DNA from: Gammaproteobacteria bacterium
GTDB taxonomy: Bacteria > Pseudomonadota > Gammaproteobacteria > GRL18
Reading direction: 5' to 3'
Assembly: GCA_024511395.1 (NCBI GenBank)
Contig: JANELJ010000173.1
Location: forward strand, 1-5,067
DNA length: 5,067 nucleotides
The notes beneath the pieces were generated by a model. It was not told the DNA's origin, searched no databases, and was given only the letters and a program-made list of their open reading frames with translations. The position numbers and the translations under genes are program-made. Positions 1-5,067 of the stretch are shown one piece after another (the stretch's first letter is position 1; every line of letters starts with the position of its first letter).

Positions 1-23
1 TTTTATCAAACCAGAACAATCAG

Positions 24-60
24 CCGCTTTAAACCTGGCTTGATGTCAGGCTTAAAACGG
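24..60 (-). terminator. stem-loop downstream of thyA (possible terminator or mRNA-stabilising hairpin)
   Basis: Read on the minus strand, the 14-base arm at 60-47 pairs with the arm at 37-24 around a 9-base loop (46-38). All 14 positions pair in the minus-strand RNA, counting two G-U wobbles. In a plus-strand RNA those same two positions would be A-C mismatches, so the structure favours a role in the thyA-sense transcript. It begins 20 bases after the thyA stop codon. The bases after it are only mildly U-rich and lack a clean U tract, so it is either a weak intrinsic terminator or a 3' stabilising hairpin. No gene can be called in 1-80. Confidence 0.5.
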
Positions 61-80
61 TATTATTCAGGTTGAACTAT

Positions 81-932
81 TTAGACAGAAAACGGATAGC
101 GGATGGGATCGTGATGCTGATAGCCTTTAACCTCAAAATCATCCAGGCTGACCCAGGTTTCCAGATCTTTCAGAAATTTAATATCCTGGTTGATTATAAG
201 CTGTGGCGGGGGATAAGGGCTTCGCTTCAATTGTTCGTCATGCATTAAATCCAGCTGGTCTTCATAAATATGGGCATTGACAATTTTATGGTAGGCCTGG
301 CCGGCTTTATGACCGGTAATCTGGGCCATCAGGGCCAGTAGAACATAAACCTGTACCATATTAAAATTCAGCCCCAGGGGAACGTCACAGGAACGCTGGG
401 TGCTGTTCAGGTACAGCGTATCGCCTAACAGGGAAAAATGATGGCTGTACATGCAGGGGCGTAAGCAGCCCAGGTGAAAGGCACCGGGGTGGTAAAAGGT
501 ATAAATTTCACCGCGATTATCAATGCCCTGAGAGAGGTCATCCACAATCTGGCGCAGCAGATCCACGGAACCGCCATCGGGTTTGGGAAAATTACGGCCG
601 ATAGCGCCGTAAATCAGGCCGCAGTCATCGGTACCCTTACGGTGAGGATTGGCCAGCCAGTCCGGGTTTTCATTGGCATTGGCATCCCAGGTTTTAGTGC
701 CTATTCTGCGAAAGTCGGCGGCATTGTCATAGCCCCGGATATACCCAAGAATTTCAGCAATTGCGGACTTCCAGAAACTTTTTCGGGTGGTGACCAGCGG
801 GAACTCATTGTTTGATACGTTATAGGTCAGGTCTGCATTAATCACGGTTAGACAGCGTTTGCCTGTACGTTTATTATCGACCCAGACGCCTTCATCCACG
901 ATTCTCCGGCAGAGCTCAAGATATTGCTTCAT
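81..932 (-). CDS. thyA: thymidylate synthase ThyA
   Basis: Cytoplasmic enzyme that methylates dUMP to dTMP using 5,10-methylenetetrahydrofolate, yielding dihydrofolate; it is the de novo source of thymine nucleotides for DNA. The 283-residue product carries the family signatures. RTGKR at 22-26 includes the phosphate-binding Arg. The catalytic Cys160 lies in [20 protein letters not shown] at 179-187 contains the phosphate-binding Arg180 and Ser181 and the conserved Asp183. Asn191 follows in LNFN, and the His221/Tyr223 pair in NAHIY contacts the dUMP sugar. The C-terminus YPFSV resembles the usual hydrophobic tail. It is longer than the 264-residue E. coli enzyme and matches the length and motifs I recall for the Vibrio-type protein; no residue expected for catalysis is missing. 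The ATG at 930-932 is preceded by AGGAAA. slt ends 7 bases upstream, so the gene is probably the distal member of an slt-thyA unit. Product call is very secure. Confidence 0.98.
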   Translation of the reverse strand: MKQYLELCRRIVDEGVWVDNKRTGKRCLTVINADLTYNVSNNEFPLVTTRKSFWKSAIAEILGYIRGYDNAADFRRIGTKTWDANANENPDWLANPHRKGTDDCGLIYGAIGRNFPKPDGGSVDLLRQIVDDLSQGIDNRGEIYTFYHPGAFHLGCLRPCMYSHHFSLLGDTLYLNSTQRSCDVPLGLNFNMVQVYVLLALMAQITGHKAGQAYHKIVNAHIYEDQLDLMHDEQLKRSPYPPPQLIINQDIKFLKDLETWVSLDDFEVKGYQHHDPIRYPFSV

Positions 933-939
933 GTATTGG

Positions 940-2952
940 TTATTTTCCTGATTTTTTACTGGGGACGTTCTGCATTACCTGTTCCAGGCGGGTTTGCGGC
1001 AGACCCATCTGTTGTTCATATATGGCGGTATAAGCCAGAATACTGCTGACGTATTCACGGGTTTCCTTAAAGGGAATGGTTTCTATCCAGCGGTCGGCCG
1101 GCATAGCTTTTTTTTCGGGCAGCCAGGCCTTAACCCGGTGTCCGCCGGTATTATAGGCGGCGCTGGCCAGGGCCGGTTGTTTATAGAACTTCTGCAGCAT
1201 CATATTCAGATACTTGGTGCCGAATGCTACATTGATCTCCGGGTTTAATAACTGGTTTTTGCTGTTAAATTTCACTTCCAGTTTTTGCGCAATCACCTTG
1301 CCGGTGGCTGGCATGATCTGCATCAGGCCCAGAGCACCGACCCGGGAACGGGCATCGGTAGCAAAAGCGCTTTCGCGGCGTATCACAGCCATGGTATAGG
1401 CTGGTTTAATATCCTGTTTTTTAGAATGTTTTATAACCCGGTCTTTTTGCAGTACCGGAAAACGTAAGTCAATATCGTCTCTCTGATCGGTATGGGCCAT
1501 GGTGATAATGGCCCGGTTATGCCAGCCCCAGAGCTGGGCTACTTTGGCTGCAATGGCTCGTTGATGGTTATCCATGCGTTTGCGGGTGGTAAAATACCAT
1601 TCCCGGCGTGCCTGCAGATCCCGGCCTAGGAAGTAGAACTCCCGGGCGCGTAATAAACCGGGGTTTTCAGCAATGGCCTGAAGTTCTTGCTGGCTGGGCT
1701 GTAACGGGCTGTTGCGAAACTCGTAAGGCATGTCCATTTTATCGGCCGCCAGAAAACTGTAATAACTGCGCTGACGGGCCATGGCAGAATAGTCTTTTTT
1801 TGCCTGTTCCGTATTGCCCTGATGTTCTTTAGCGGAAGCCAGCCAGTACTGCCAGCGCAGGTTTTTCTGCTCTTCTTCCGGCAGACGGTTAATGGCACTG
1901 GCAATGGCGTCCCAGTTGCCTTTACGTATGGCACTGCGTACCCGCCATTCACGCACCGTTTCATCGCTGTACTGATCGGTGATTTTATTCAGCCATTTCC
2001 AGGCGCCTTTACCATGACGATAGGCCAGTTTCATACCAATGGCACGATACATTTTGGCCTGTTCAGCCTCAGTAAAAGAATTGTTCTGCTGTAGTGATTT
2101 TAACAGCTTTATGGCCGCTTCTGGCTGGCGCCGTGCCATTCTTTCTACAGCATGAACCAGAATATCCTGTTTAAACAGGATATTCTGCTGCAGATGTTTA
2201 CTTTTTAAAACCAGAGCCGGTTTGTGGTAGATTTTAATCCATTCCTGCATCCATTGTTGCTCTTCCTTGTTAAGTGAGCATGCCAGGTATTTGGCCAGGC
2301 TGGTACGCCCCTTTTTCATGGCCAGTTTAATACGCTCTATAATCATATTGTCAGACAGCATACCAGCCTGTTTCCAGGCTTTGAAAACGAGATCGCAGCT
2401 GTGTGGGCGGGATTCACCGCTGAGCCACAGCTCAGGGATTCTGGTAAACGCCTTTTCCTTATTGCCGGTCTGGATCAGAGCATTGACGTAATGGCACTGA
2501 CGATCCACAGACTTCTGGGGGGTATAGGCATTAATATATAGCTGCCATTGTTTGTTTTTAGCTTTTTTATCCAGCCAGTTGACCCGTAGCCAGTCAGCAT
2601 AGGGTGTATCTTTATATTGCTCGAAAAAAGCCAGCACATCGGCTTCAGGCAGACTGGATAGTTTTTTGCGGTATTCCCTGTAGCGCAGGTAAGGCTGCAG
2701 GGGATAACCTTTGAGCTGGCGGTAATATTTGCGGTATTTTGAATACTGACCTTTTTTCAGGGTGCTTTCGGCTTTTAGAAAAATAGTGCGCTGTTTTTTA
2801 TAACGATCTGAAATATCAATAGCCGGTTTTTTTTTGCTAGCGGCATACAGTGGACTTATGCTCAGGATAGACAATAGCAGTAGCAATCCCAGGCTAATGC
2901 AGTGTTTTATATTCAATGGCTTAGGCCTGTTTGTGGCGGGATGTGTGGTCAT
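940..2952 (-). CDS. slt: soluble lytic murein transglycosylase (Slt70 type)
   Basis: Periplasmic enzyme that cleaves the MurNAc-GlcNAc bond of peptidoglycan non-hydrolytically, producing 1,6-anhydromuramyl products for wall turnover and recycling. The 670-residue product (E. coli Slt precursor is about 645) starts with a signal peptide. A long helical region rich in aromatic and basic residues follows (about 45-500), consistent with the doughnut-shaped U and L domains. The C-terminal goose-lysozyme-like SLT domain spans about 510-650. It has the catalytic Glu527 in [16 protein letters not shown] at 542-551, AYNTGG at 599-604, and [15 protein letters not shown] at 621-635. The frame stays open upstream to 3129, but that extension overlaps the divergent dusA start and would bury the signal peptide, so I choose the ATG at 2952. 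Its Shine-Dalgarno is weak; a TTG at 2916, preceded by CAGG and still upstream of the hydrophobic core, is an alternative. The gene holds a perfect 30-bp palindrome and an A9 tract. Confidence 0.95.
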   Translation of the reverse strand: MTTHPATNRPKPLNIKHCISLGLLLLLSILSISPLYAASKKKPAIDISDRYKKQRTIFLKAESTLKKGQYSKYRKYYRQLKGYPLQPYLRYREYRKKLSSLPEADVLAFFEQYKDTPYADWLRVNWLDKKAKNKQWQLYINAYTPQKSVDRQCHYVNALIQTGNKEKAFTRIPELWLSGESRPHSCDLVFKAWKQAGMLSDNMIIERIKLAMKKGRTSLAKYLACSLNKEEQQWMQEWIKIYHKPALVLKSKHLQQNILFKQDILVHAVERMARRQPEAAIKLLKSLQQNNSFTEAEQAKMYRAIGMKLAYRHGKGAWKWLNKITDQYSDETVREWRVRSAIRKGNWDAIASAINRLPEEEQKNLRWQYWLASAKEHQGNTEQAKKDYSAMARQRSYYSFLAADKMDMPYEFRNSPLQPSQQELQAIAENPGLLRAREFYFLGRDLQARREWYFTTRKRMDNHQRAIAAKVAQLWGWHNRAIITMAHTDQRDDIDLRFPVLQKDRVIKHSKKQDIKPAYTMAVIRRESAFATDARSRVGALGLMQIMPATGKVIAQKLEVKFNSKNQLLNPEINVAFGTKYLNMMLQKFYKQPALASAAYNTGGHRVKAWLPEKKAMPADRWIETIPFKETREYVSSILAYTAIYEQQMGLPQTRLEQVMQNVPSKKSGK
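944..949 (-). promoter_or_regulatory. ribosome-binding site of thyA, inside the slt 3' end
   Basis: AGGAAA on the minus strand lies 11 bases upstream of the thyA ATG and overlaps the last codons of slt. This supports the chosen thyA start. It also suggests that ribosomes finishing slt assist initiation at thyA. I see no separate thyA promoter. Confidence 0.65.
2158..2187. repeat. perfect 30-bp palindrome within slt
   Basis: The arm CAGAATATCCTGTTT is followed immediately by its exact reverse complement, with no spacer and TTTAAA at the centre. It lies in frame in slt and encodes residues 256-265 ([10 protein letters not shown]) in the helical U domain. Symmetry stops at both ends, where C faces C. 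A 15-bp perfect arm is very unlikely by chance: about 4 to the power -15 per position, or roughly 5 in a million over this window under equal base frequencies. Its function, if any, is unknown. Confidence 0.95.
2827..2835 (-). repeat. A9 homopolymer in slt, just after the signal peptide
   Basis: Nine consecutive T on the plus strand make nine A in the slt sense strand, encoding three lysines (Lys40-42) directly after the predicted signal-peptide cleavage site. Tracts of this length are prone to replication and transcriptional slippage. No frameshift is present in this sequence. Confidence 0.9.
2842..2952 (-). other. Sec signal peptide of Slt (residues 1-37)
   Basis: The basic n-region (Arg9, Lys11, Lys16) is followed by a Leu/Ile/Ser-rich core at about 18-33, and SPLYA-A gives a probable signal peptidase I site after Ala37 (or Ala38). 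The Cys at 18 lies before the core and is not a lipobox, so the mature enzyme should be soluble in the periplasm. The cleavage site is inferred by eye. Confidence 0.75.
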
Positions 2953-2976
2953 CAGGTCAGTTCTGTTAAAGTGAAA

Positions 2977-3006
2977 TTCAGGTTCTTGCTGTAAGTATAG
3001 TATTAT
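2977..3006 (+). promoter_or_regulatory. candidate sigma70 promoter for dusA
   Basis: On the plus strand the -10-like TATTAT at 3001-3006 matches five of six bases. A poor -35-like TTCAGG at 2977-2982 is 18 bases upstream. The -10 overlaps the minus-strand TATAAT proposed for slt, so the two promoters would compete for the same DNA. TATAGT at 2996-3001 is an alternative -10 but has no visible -35. Confidence 0.3.
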
Positions 3007-3031
3007 ATGGCGATTATTTTCAGTAAGGAAA
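3002..3031 (-). promoter_or_regulatory. candidate sigma70 promoter for slt-thyA
   Basis: On the minus strand a perfect -10 hexamer TATAAT lies at 3007-3002. A weak -35 TTTCCT at 3031-3026 is 18 bases upstream and matches three of six consensus bases. A second -10-like TATACT lies at 2999-2994. Transcription would start roughly 40-50 bases before the slt ATG. The call rests on the -10 alone and its placement in the divergent intergenic region. Confidence 0.4.
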
Positions 3032-3034
3032 GGG
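3025..3034 (+). promoter_or_regulatory. ribosome-binding site of dusA
   Basis: The purine run AAGGAAAGGG ends 6 bases before the ATG at 3041. It selects this start over the in-frame ATGs at 3050, 3071 and 3104, none of which has a comparable upstream site. Confidence 0.8.
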
Positions 3035-3040
3035 TTTTTA

Positions 3041-4069
3041 ATGTCCTTAATGCAACAAAAGGCGGATTCAATGCCCAATGTAAGCAATTTAACAACAACA
3101 GATATGCGCAAAGTCAGTCTGGCGCCCATGCTGGACTGGACCGATCGTCATTTTCGCTATCTGCTGCGCCTGGTTTCACACCATATGTGGTTATATACCG
3201 AAATGGTGACCACCGGAGCTATTTTATACGGGAATAACCTGCCCCGTTTTATGGGCTTCAGTGCTGAGGAAAAGCCCCTGTCCCTGCAGCTGGGAGGCAG
3301 TAACCCTGAAGAACTGGCTCGTTGCTGTGTGCTGGCTCAGGAGCAGGGTTATGATGAAGTTAATCTGAATGTGGGCTGTCCCAGTGACCGGGTTCAGTCC
3401 GGCATGTTCGGTGCCTGTCTGATGGCCAGACCGCAGCTGGTGGCAGAATGTGTGGCCGCTATGACAGAGAGTGTGGATATAACGGTTTCTGTAAAAACCC
3501 GTATTGGTATTGATTATGAAGACCATTATGAGCAGTTGCAGCAGCTGGTAGAGGCGGTCAGTGAAACCGGCTGCCGTTATTTTACCATTCATGCCCGTAA
3601 GGCCTGGCTGGAAGGACTGAGTCCCAAGGATAACCGGATCATCCCGCCGCTGCGTTATGACTTTGTGTATCAGCTCAAGCAGGATTTTCCTGAACTGCAT
3701 ATTACCATTAACGGCGGTATTAAAACTCTGGCGGATATGCAGAGGCATTTTGAACAGGTGGACGGGGTGATGATAGGCCGGGAGGCTTATCATAATACTT
3801 ATCTGATGTCTGAGGTGGATTGTCTGTTCTATGGGGTAACAGAAGCCCCCCTAAGCCGAAAGCAGGTCATACAGGCATATGCAGACTATATTGAAACCCA
3901 GATGCAGCAGGGAGTGCCCCTGATACAGATGACCAAACATACCCTGGGTTTGATGCACTCCTGCCCGGGTGCTCGGACTTTCAGGCGTATTTTAAGTGAA
4001 AATGCCTGGAAAAAAGGCCAAGGGCCTGAATTATTGCTCCGGGCGGCAGAAGCGCTTGAATGTGACTGA
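3041..4069 (+). CDS. dusA: tRNA-dihydrouridine synthase A (DusA)
   Basis: Cytoplasmic FMN-dependent enzyme that reduces specific uridines in the tRNA D-loop to dihydrouridine using NADPH; DusA in E. coli acts at positions 20 and 20a. The 342-residue product has an N-terminal flavin TIM barrel followed by a helical tRNA-binding domain. Visible motifs are APMLDWTD at 28-35 and catalytic Cys113 in NVGCPSDRVQSG. VKTRIG at 151-156 contains the flavin-contacting Lys152. IHARK at 183-187 contains His184, and INGGI (223-227) with IGREA (245-249) would bind the FMN phosphate. CPSDRVQSG and the HARKAWLEGLSPK segment are typical of the DusA subfamily rather than DusB or DusC. Length is normal and nothing looks broken. 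The gene is divergent from slt-thyA. No terminator is visible in the 27 bases between its stop and the predicted IS tip, so the insertion may have displaced it. Confidence 0.97.
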   Translation: MSLMQQKADSMPNVSNLTTTDMRKVSLAPMLDWTDRHFRYLLRLVSHHMWLYTEMVTTGAILYGNNLPRFMGFSAEEKPLSLQLGGSNPEELARCCVLAQEQGYDEVNLNVGCPSDRVQSGMFGACLMARPQLVAECVAAMTESVDITVSVKTRIGIDYEDHYEQLQQLVEAVSETGCRYFTIHARKAWLEGLSPKDNRIIPPLRYDFVYQLKQDFPELHITINGGIKTLADMQRHFEQVDGVMIGREAYHNTYLMSEVDCLFYGVTEAPLSRKQVIQAYADYIETQMQQGVPLIQMTKHTLGLMHSCPGARTFRRILSENAWKKGQGPELLLRAAEALECD

Positions 4070-4096
4070 TTCAGGTGATAATTTAAAATAAAAAAA

Positions 4097-4109
4097 GGTT
4101 GTTCCACGC
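4097..4109. repeat. putative terminal inverted repeat (transposase 3' end) of the ISL3-family element
   Basis: GGTTGTTCCACGC follows directly on the A tract and precedes the transposase stop codon. The leading GG and its position fit an ISL3-type terminus. The partner repeat is not in the window, so neither the length nor the pairing can be tested here. Confidence 0.4.
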
Positions 4110-4110
4110 T

Positions 4111-5067
4111 TTAATGAGTGAGATTTTGTCCAAAATAGAACATACTCTGCTCATCAGGGATAGAGGTTTGCCTGATCTTCAGTTTGAAATAATCAGTATC
4201 CCGAATACCCCTGGCCCTTTTTCTTATTAAGCCAATACTGACATTGCCAGCTTCAATTCTGGCTGATGTCAGTTGATGTTTTGCATAATTGCAAATGCCA
4301 TCTTTGTTTTTTTTCAGTGACTTTGCAAATGTTTTTAAATAAGTCATTTTGGTTTGTTCAGCAATGCTGCACCATAGTTCGAGTTCACTCTTCATGGCAT
4401 TAACTTCTGTATTGTCCCATAAGGCTTGTAATTGCTCTTTCATCAAATAGAGTATGTTCAAATTCTGGTTTTCATTCAGTATGTTTTCTAATTGCCCTGA
4501 TTGCTTCTCTGTCAGCTTCTGTTTGTTTTTTAACAACAGGTAATGACTGCCTTTGAGTAAATTTTTTCCTGCCGCATTGGCTTTTCTAAATTCAATCCTG
4601 CGCTGATTCTTGATCACATTTGAAAAGTTTTTTATAACATGAAATCGATCAAAAACCATATCCGCATTAGGCAGCATTTCTCTTACAGACTTTTGATAGG
4701 ATGGACTCATATCCATAGCTACAGCCTCTATTTTTTCAGTGATTTCCTTCGGTATTATCTTTAAAAATGCACTAAAAACATCCGCAGTACGTCCTGTTTC
4801 TACACCAATCAAATGACCTTTCACCATGTCATAAATCACGGTCATATAATTATGGCCTTTTGCCCTGGCTACTTCATCAACACCAATATATTTTAAATCC
4901 TTTAAGTGTTCCGGCTCCAATGCCGGTAATGTCTTTTCCAGATAAGCCTTATCAATATTGTTAATGGTGTCCCAGCGAATATTCAGGTGTCTGGATACGG
5001 CCTGTATGCTCATATGACGACAAAGTCCGCTGTTCATATGGCAGAACCTTTGTATAAAACGGCAACC
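4111..5067 (-). CDS. ISL3-family DDE transposase, 5' end missing at window edge
   Basis: Catalyses cut-and-paste or circle-type movement of its own insertion sequence. Residue numbers count from the first in-frame ATG at 5037. A helix-turn-helix-like segment lies at about 9-33 (MSIQAVSRHLNIRWDTI), followed by the RNase H-like catalytic core. The presumed acidic triad is Asp54 in YIGVDE, Asp109 in VAMDMS and Glu262 in ARIEAGN. DRFHV at 130-134 and RKRARGIRDTDYFKLKI at 272-288 are strong ISL3 family marks. The frame stays open for ten more codons upstream of 5037 to the window edge (reading GCRFIQRFCH), and family members are about 400 residues. The ATG at 5037 is therefore probably internal, and about 80-100 residues, including the N-terminal zinc-finger region, should lie outside the window. 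No stop or frameshift interrupts the visible part, so the element may be functional. The family call is secure; activity is inferred. Confidence 0.93.
   Translation of the reverse strand, partial: GCRFIQRFCHMNSGLCRHMSIQAVSRHLNIRWDTINNIDKAYLEKTLPALEPEHLKDLKYIGVDEVARAKGHNYMTVIYDMVKGHLIGVETGRTADVFSAFLKIIPKEITEKIEAVAMDMSPSYQKSVREMLPNADMVFDRFHVIKNFSNVIKNQRRIEFRKANAAGKNLLKGSHYLLLKNKQKLTEKQSGQLENILNENQNLNILYLMKEQLQALWDNTEVNAMKSELELWCSIAEQTKMTYLKTFAKSLKKNKDGICNYAKHQLTSARIEAGNVSIGLIRKRARGIRDTDYFKLKIRQTSIPDEQSMFYFGQNLTH

Larger units (their letters stand above)
4097..5067 (-). mobile_element. ISL3-family insertion sequence, 3' part, cut by the window edge
   Basis: An ISL3-type transposase gene ends at 4111, and a plausible element tip starting GGTTGTTCCACGC lies 14 bases outside it. 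ISL3 elements normally carry one transposase with short imperfect inverted repeats and make 8-bp target duplications, often in AT-rich DNA. The 8 bases outside the tip (4089-4096) are one T and seven A, which fits such a target. GC falls within the element: 32% in 4441-4500 and 37% in 4681-4740, against 52% in 3301-3360. The other end and second target copy are beyond the window, so the boundary at 4097 is inferred. Confidence 0.7.

Noticed and set aside
474..815. 113-codon open frame on the plus strand inside thyA
   Set aside because: Antisense to conserved thyA motifs, with no recognisable family; the sequence is explained by thyA coding.
1626..1964. 112-codon minus-strand frame overlapping slt in another phase
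   Set aside because: It lies wholly inside slt and has no independent signature. Frame-shifted reading of slt codons explains it.
2953..3129. N-terminal extension of the slt reading frame up to an ATG at 3129
   Set aside because: It overlaps the start of divergent dusA, covers the promoter region and would place about 60 residues before a clear signal peptide.
3224..3793. 189-codon open frame on the minus strand inside dusA
   Set aside because: It is fully antisense to a strongly supported gene and has no recognisable domain; His/Thr/Gln-rich composition is typical of a shadow frame.
4015..4096. Intrinsic terminator for dusA on the plus strand
   Set aside because: The small AGGCC/GGCCT hairpin lies before the stop codon and is not followed by T on the plus strand. 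The 27 bases after the stop are A-rich with no stem.
5035..5037. ATG as the true start of the transposase
   Set aside because: The frame continues open to the window edge with plausible family sequence, and the protein would lack the usual N-terminal region.
1..5067. CRISPR array, tRNA or rRNA gene, or novel multi-gene system
   Set aside because: No spaced direct repeats, no cloverleaf or rRNA motif, and every long frame belongs to a well-known family; the genes share no pathway.

Overview
The window reads as a chromosomal segment of a gammaproteobacterium. The thymidylate synthase is the roughly 283-residue type that I recall from Vibrio and related marine gammaproteobacteria (the E. coli enzyme has 264 residues). 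A full-length Slt70-type periplasmic lytic transglycosylase and a DusA-type tRNA-dihydrouridine synthase fit the same class. GC is moderate: one 60-base line counted inside dusA gives 52%. I cannot name the genus from this sequence; a host-associated or marine lineage with an insertion-sequence load is only a guess.

Layout, left to right. Positions 1-80 hold the 3' flank of thyA, including a 14-bp stem-loop that pairs fully only in the thyA-sense RNA. thyA (81-932, minus) lies immediately downstream of slt (940-2952, minus). Only 7 bases separate them and the thyA ribosome-binding site sits inside the last slt codons, so the two are probably co-transcribed and translationally coupled. An 88-bp intergenic region (2953-3040) separates slt from the divergent dusA (3041-4069, plus) and holds candidate overlapping promoters. 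From about 4097 to the right edge is the 3' part of an ISL3-family insertion sequence. Its transposase runs on the minus strand and leaves the window without an in-frame stop. One sampled transposase line has 32% GC and another 37%, against 52% in dusA.

The genes do not form one pathway: thyA makes dTMP, slt remodels peptidoglycan in the periplasm, and dusA modifies tRNA D-loops. I see no defence system, CRISPR array, RNA gene or new multi-gene system here. The most unusual signal is a perfect 30-bp palindrome (2158-2187) inside the slt coding sequence. Others worth a look are the thyA 3' hairpin, an A9 tract just after the slt signal peptide, and the IS tip 28 bases after the dusA stop codon.
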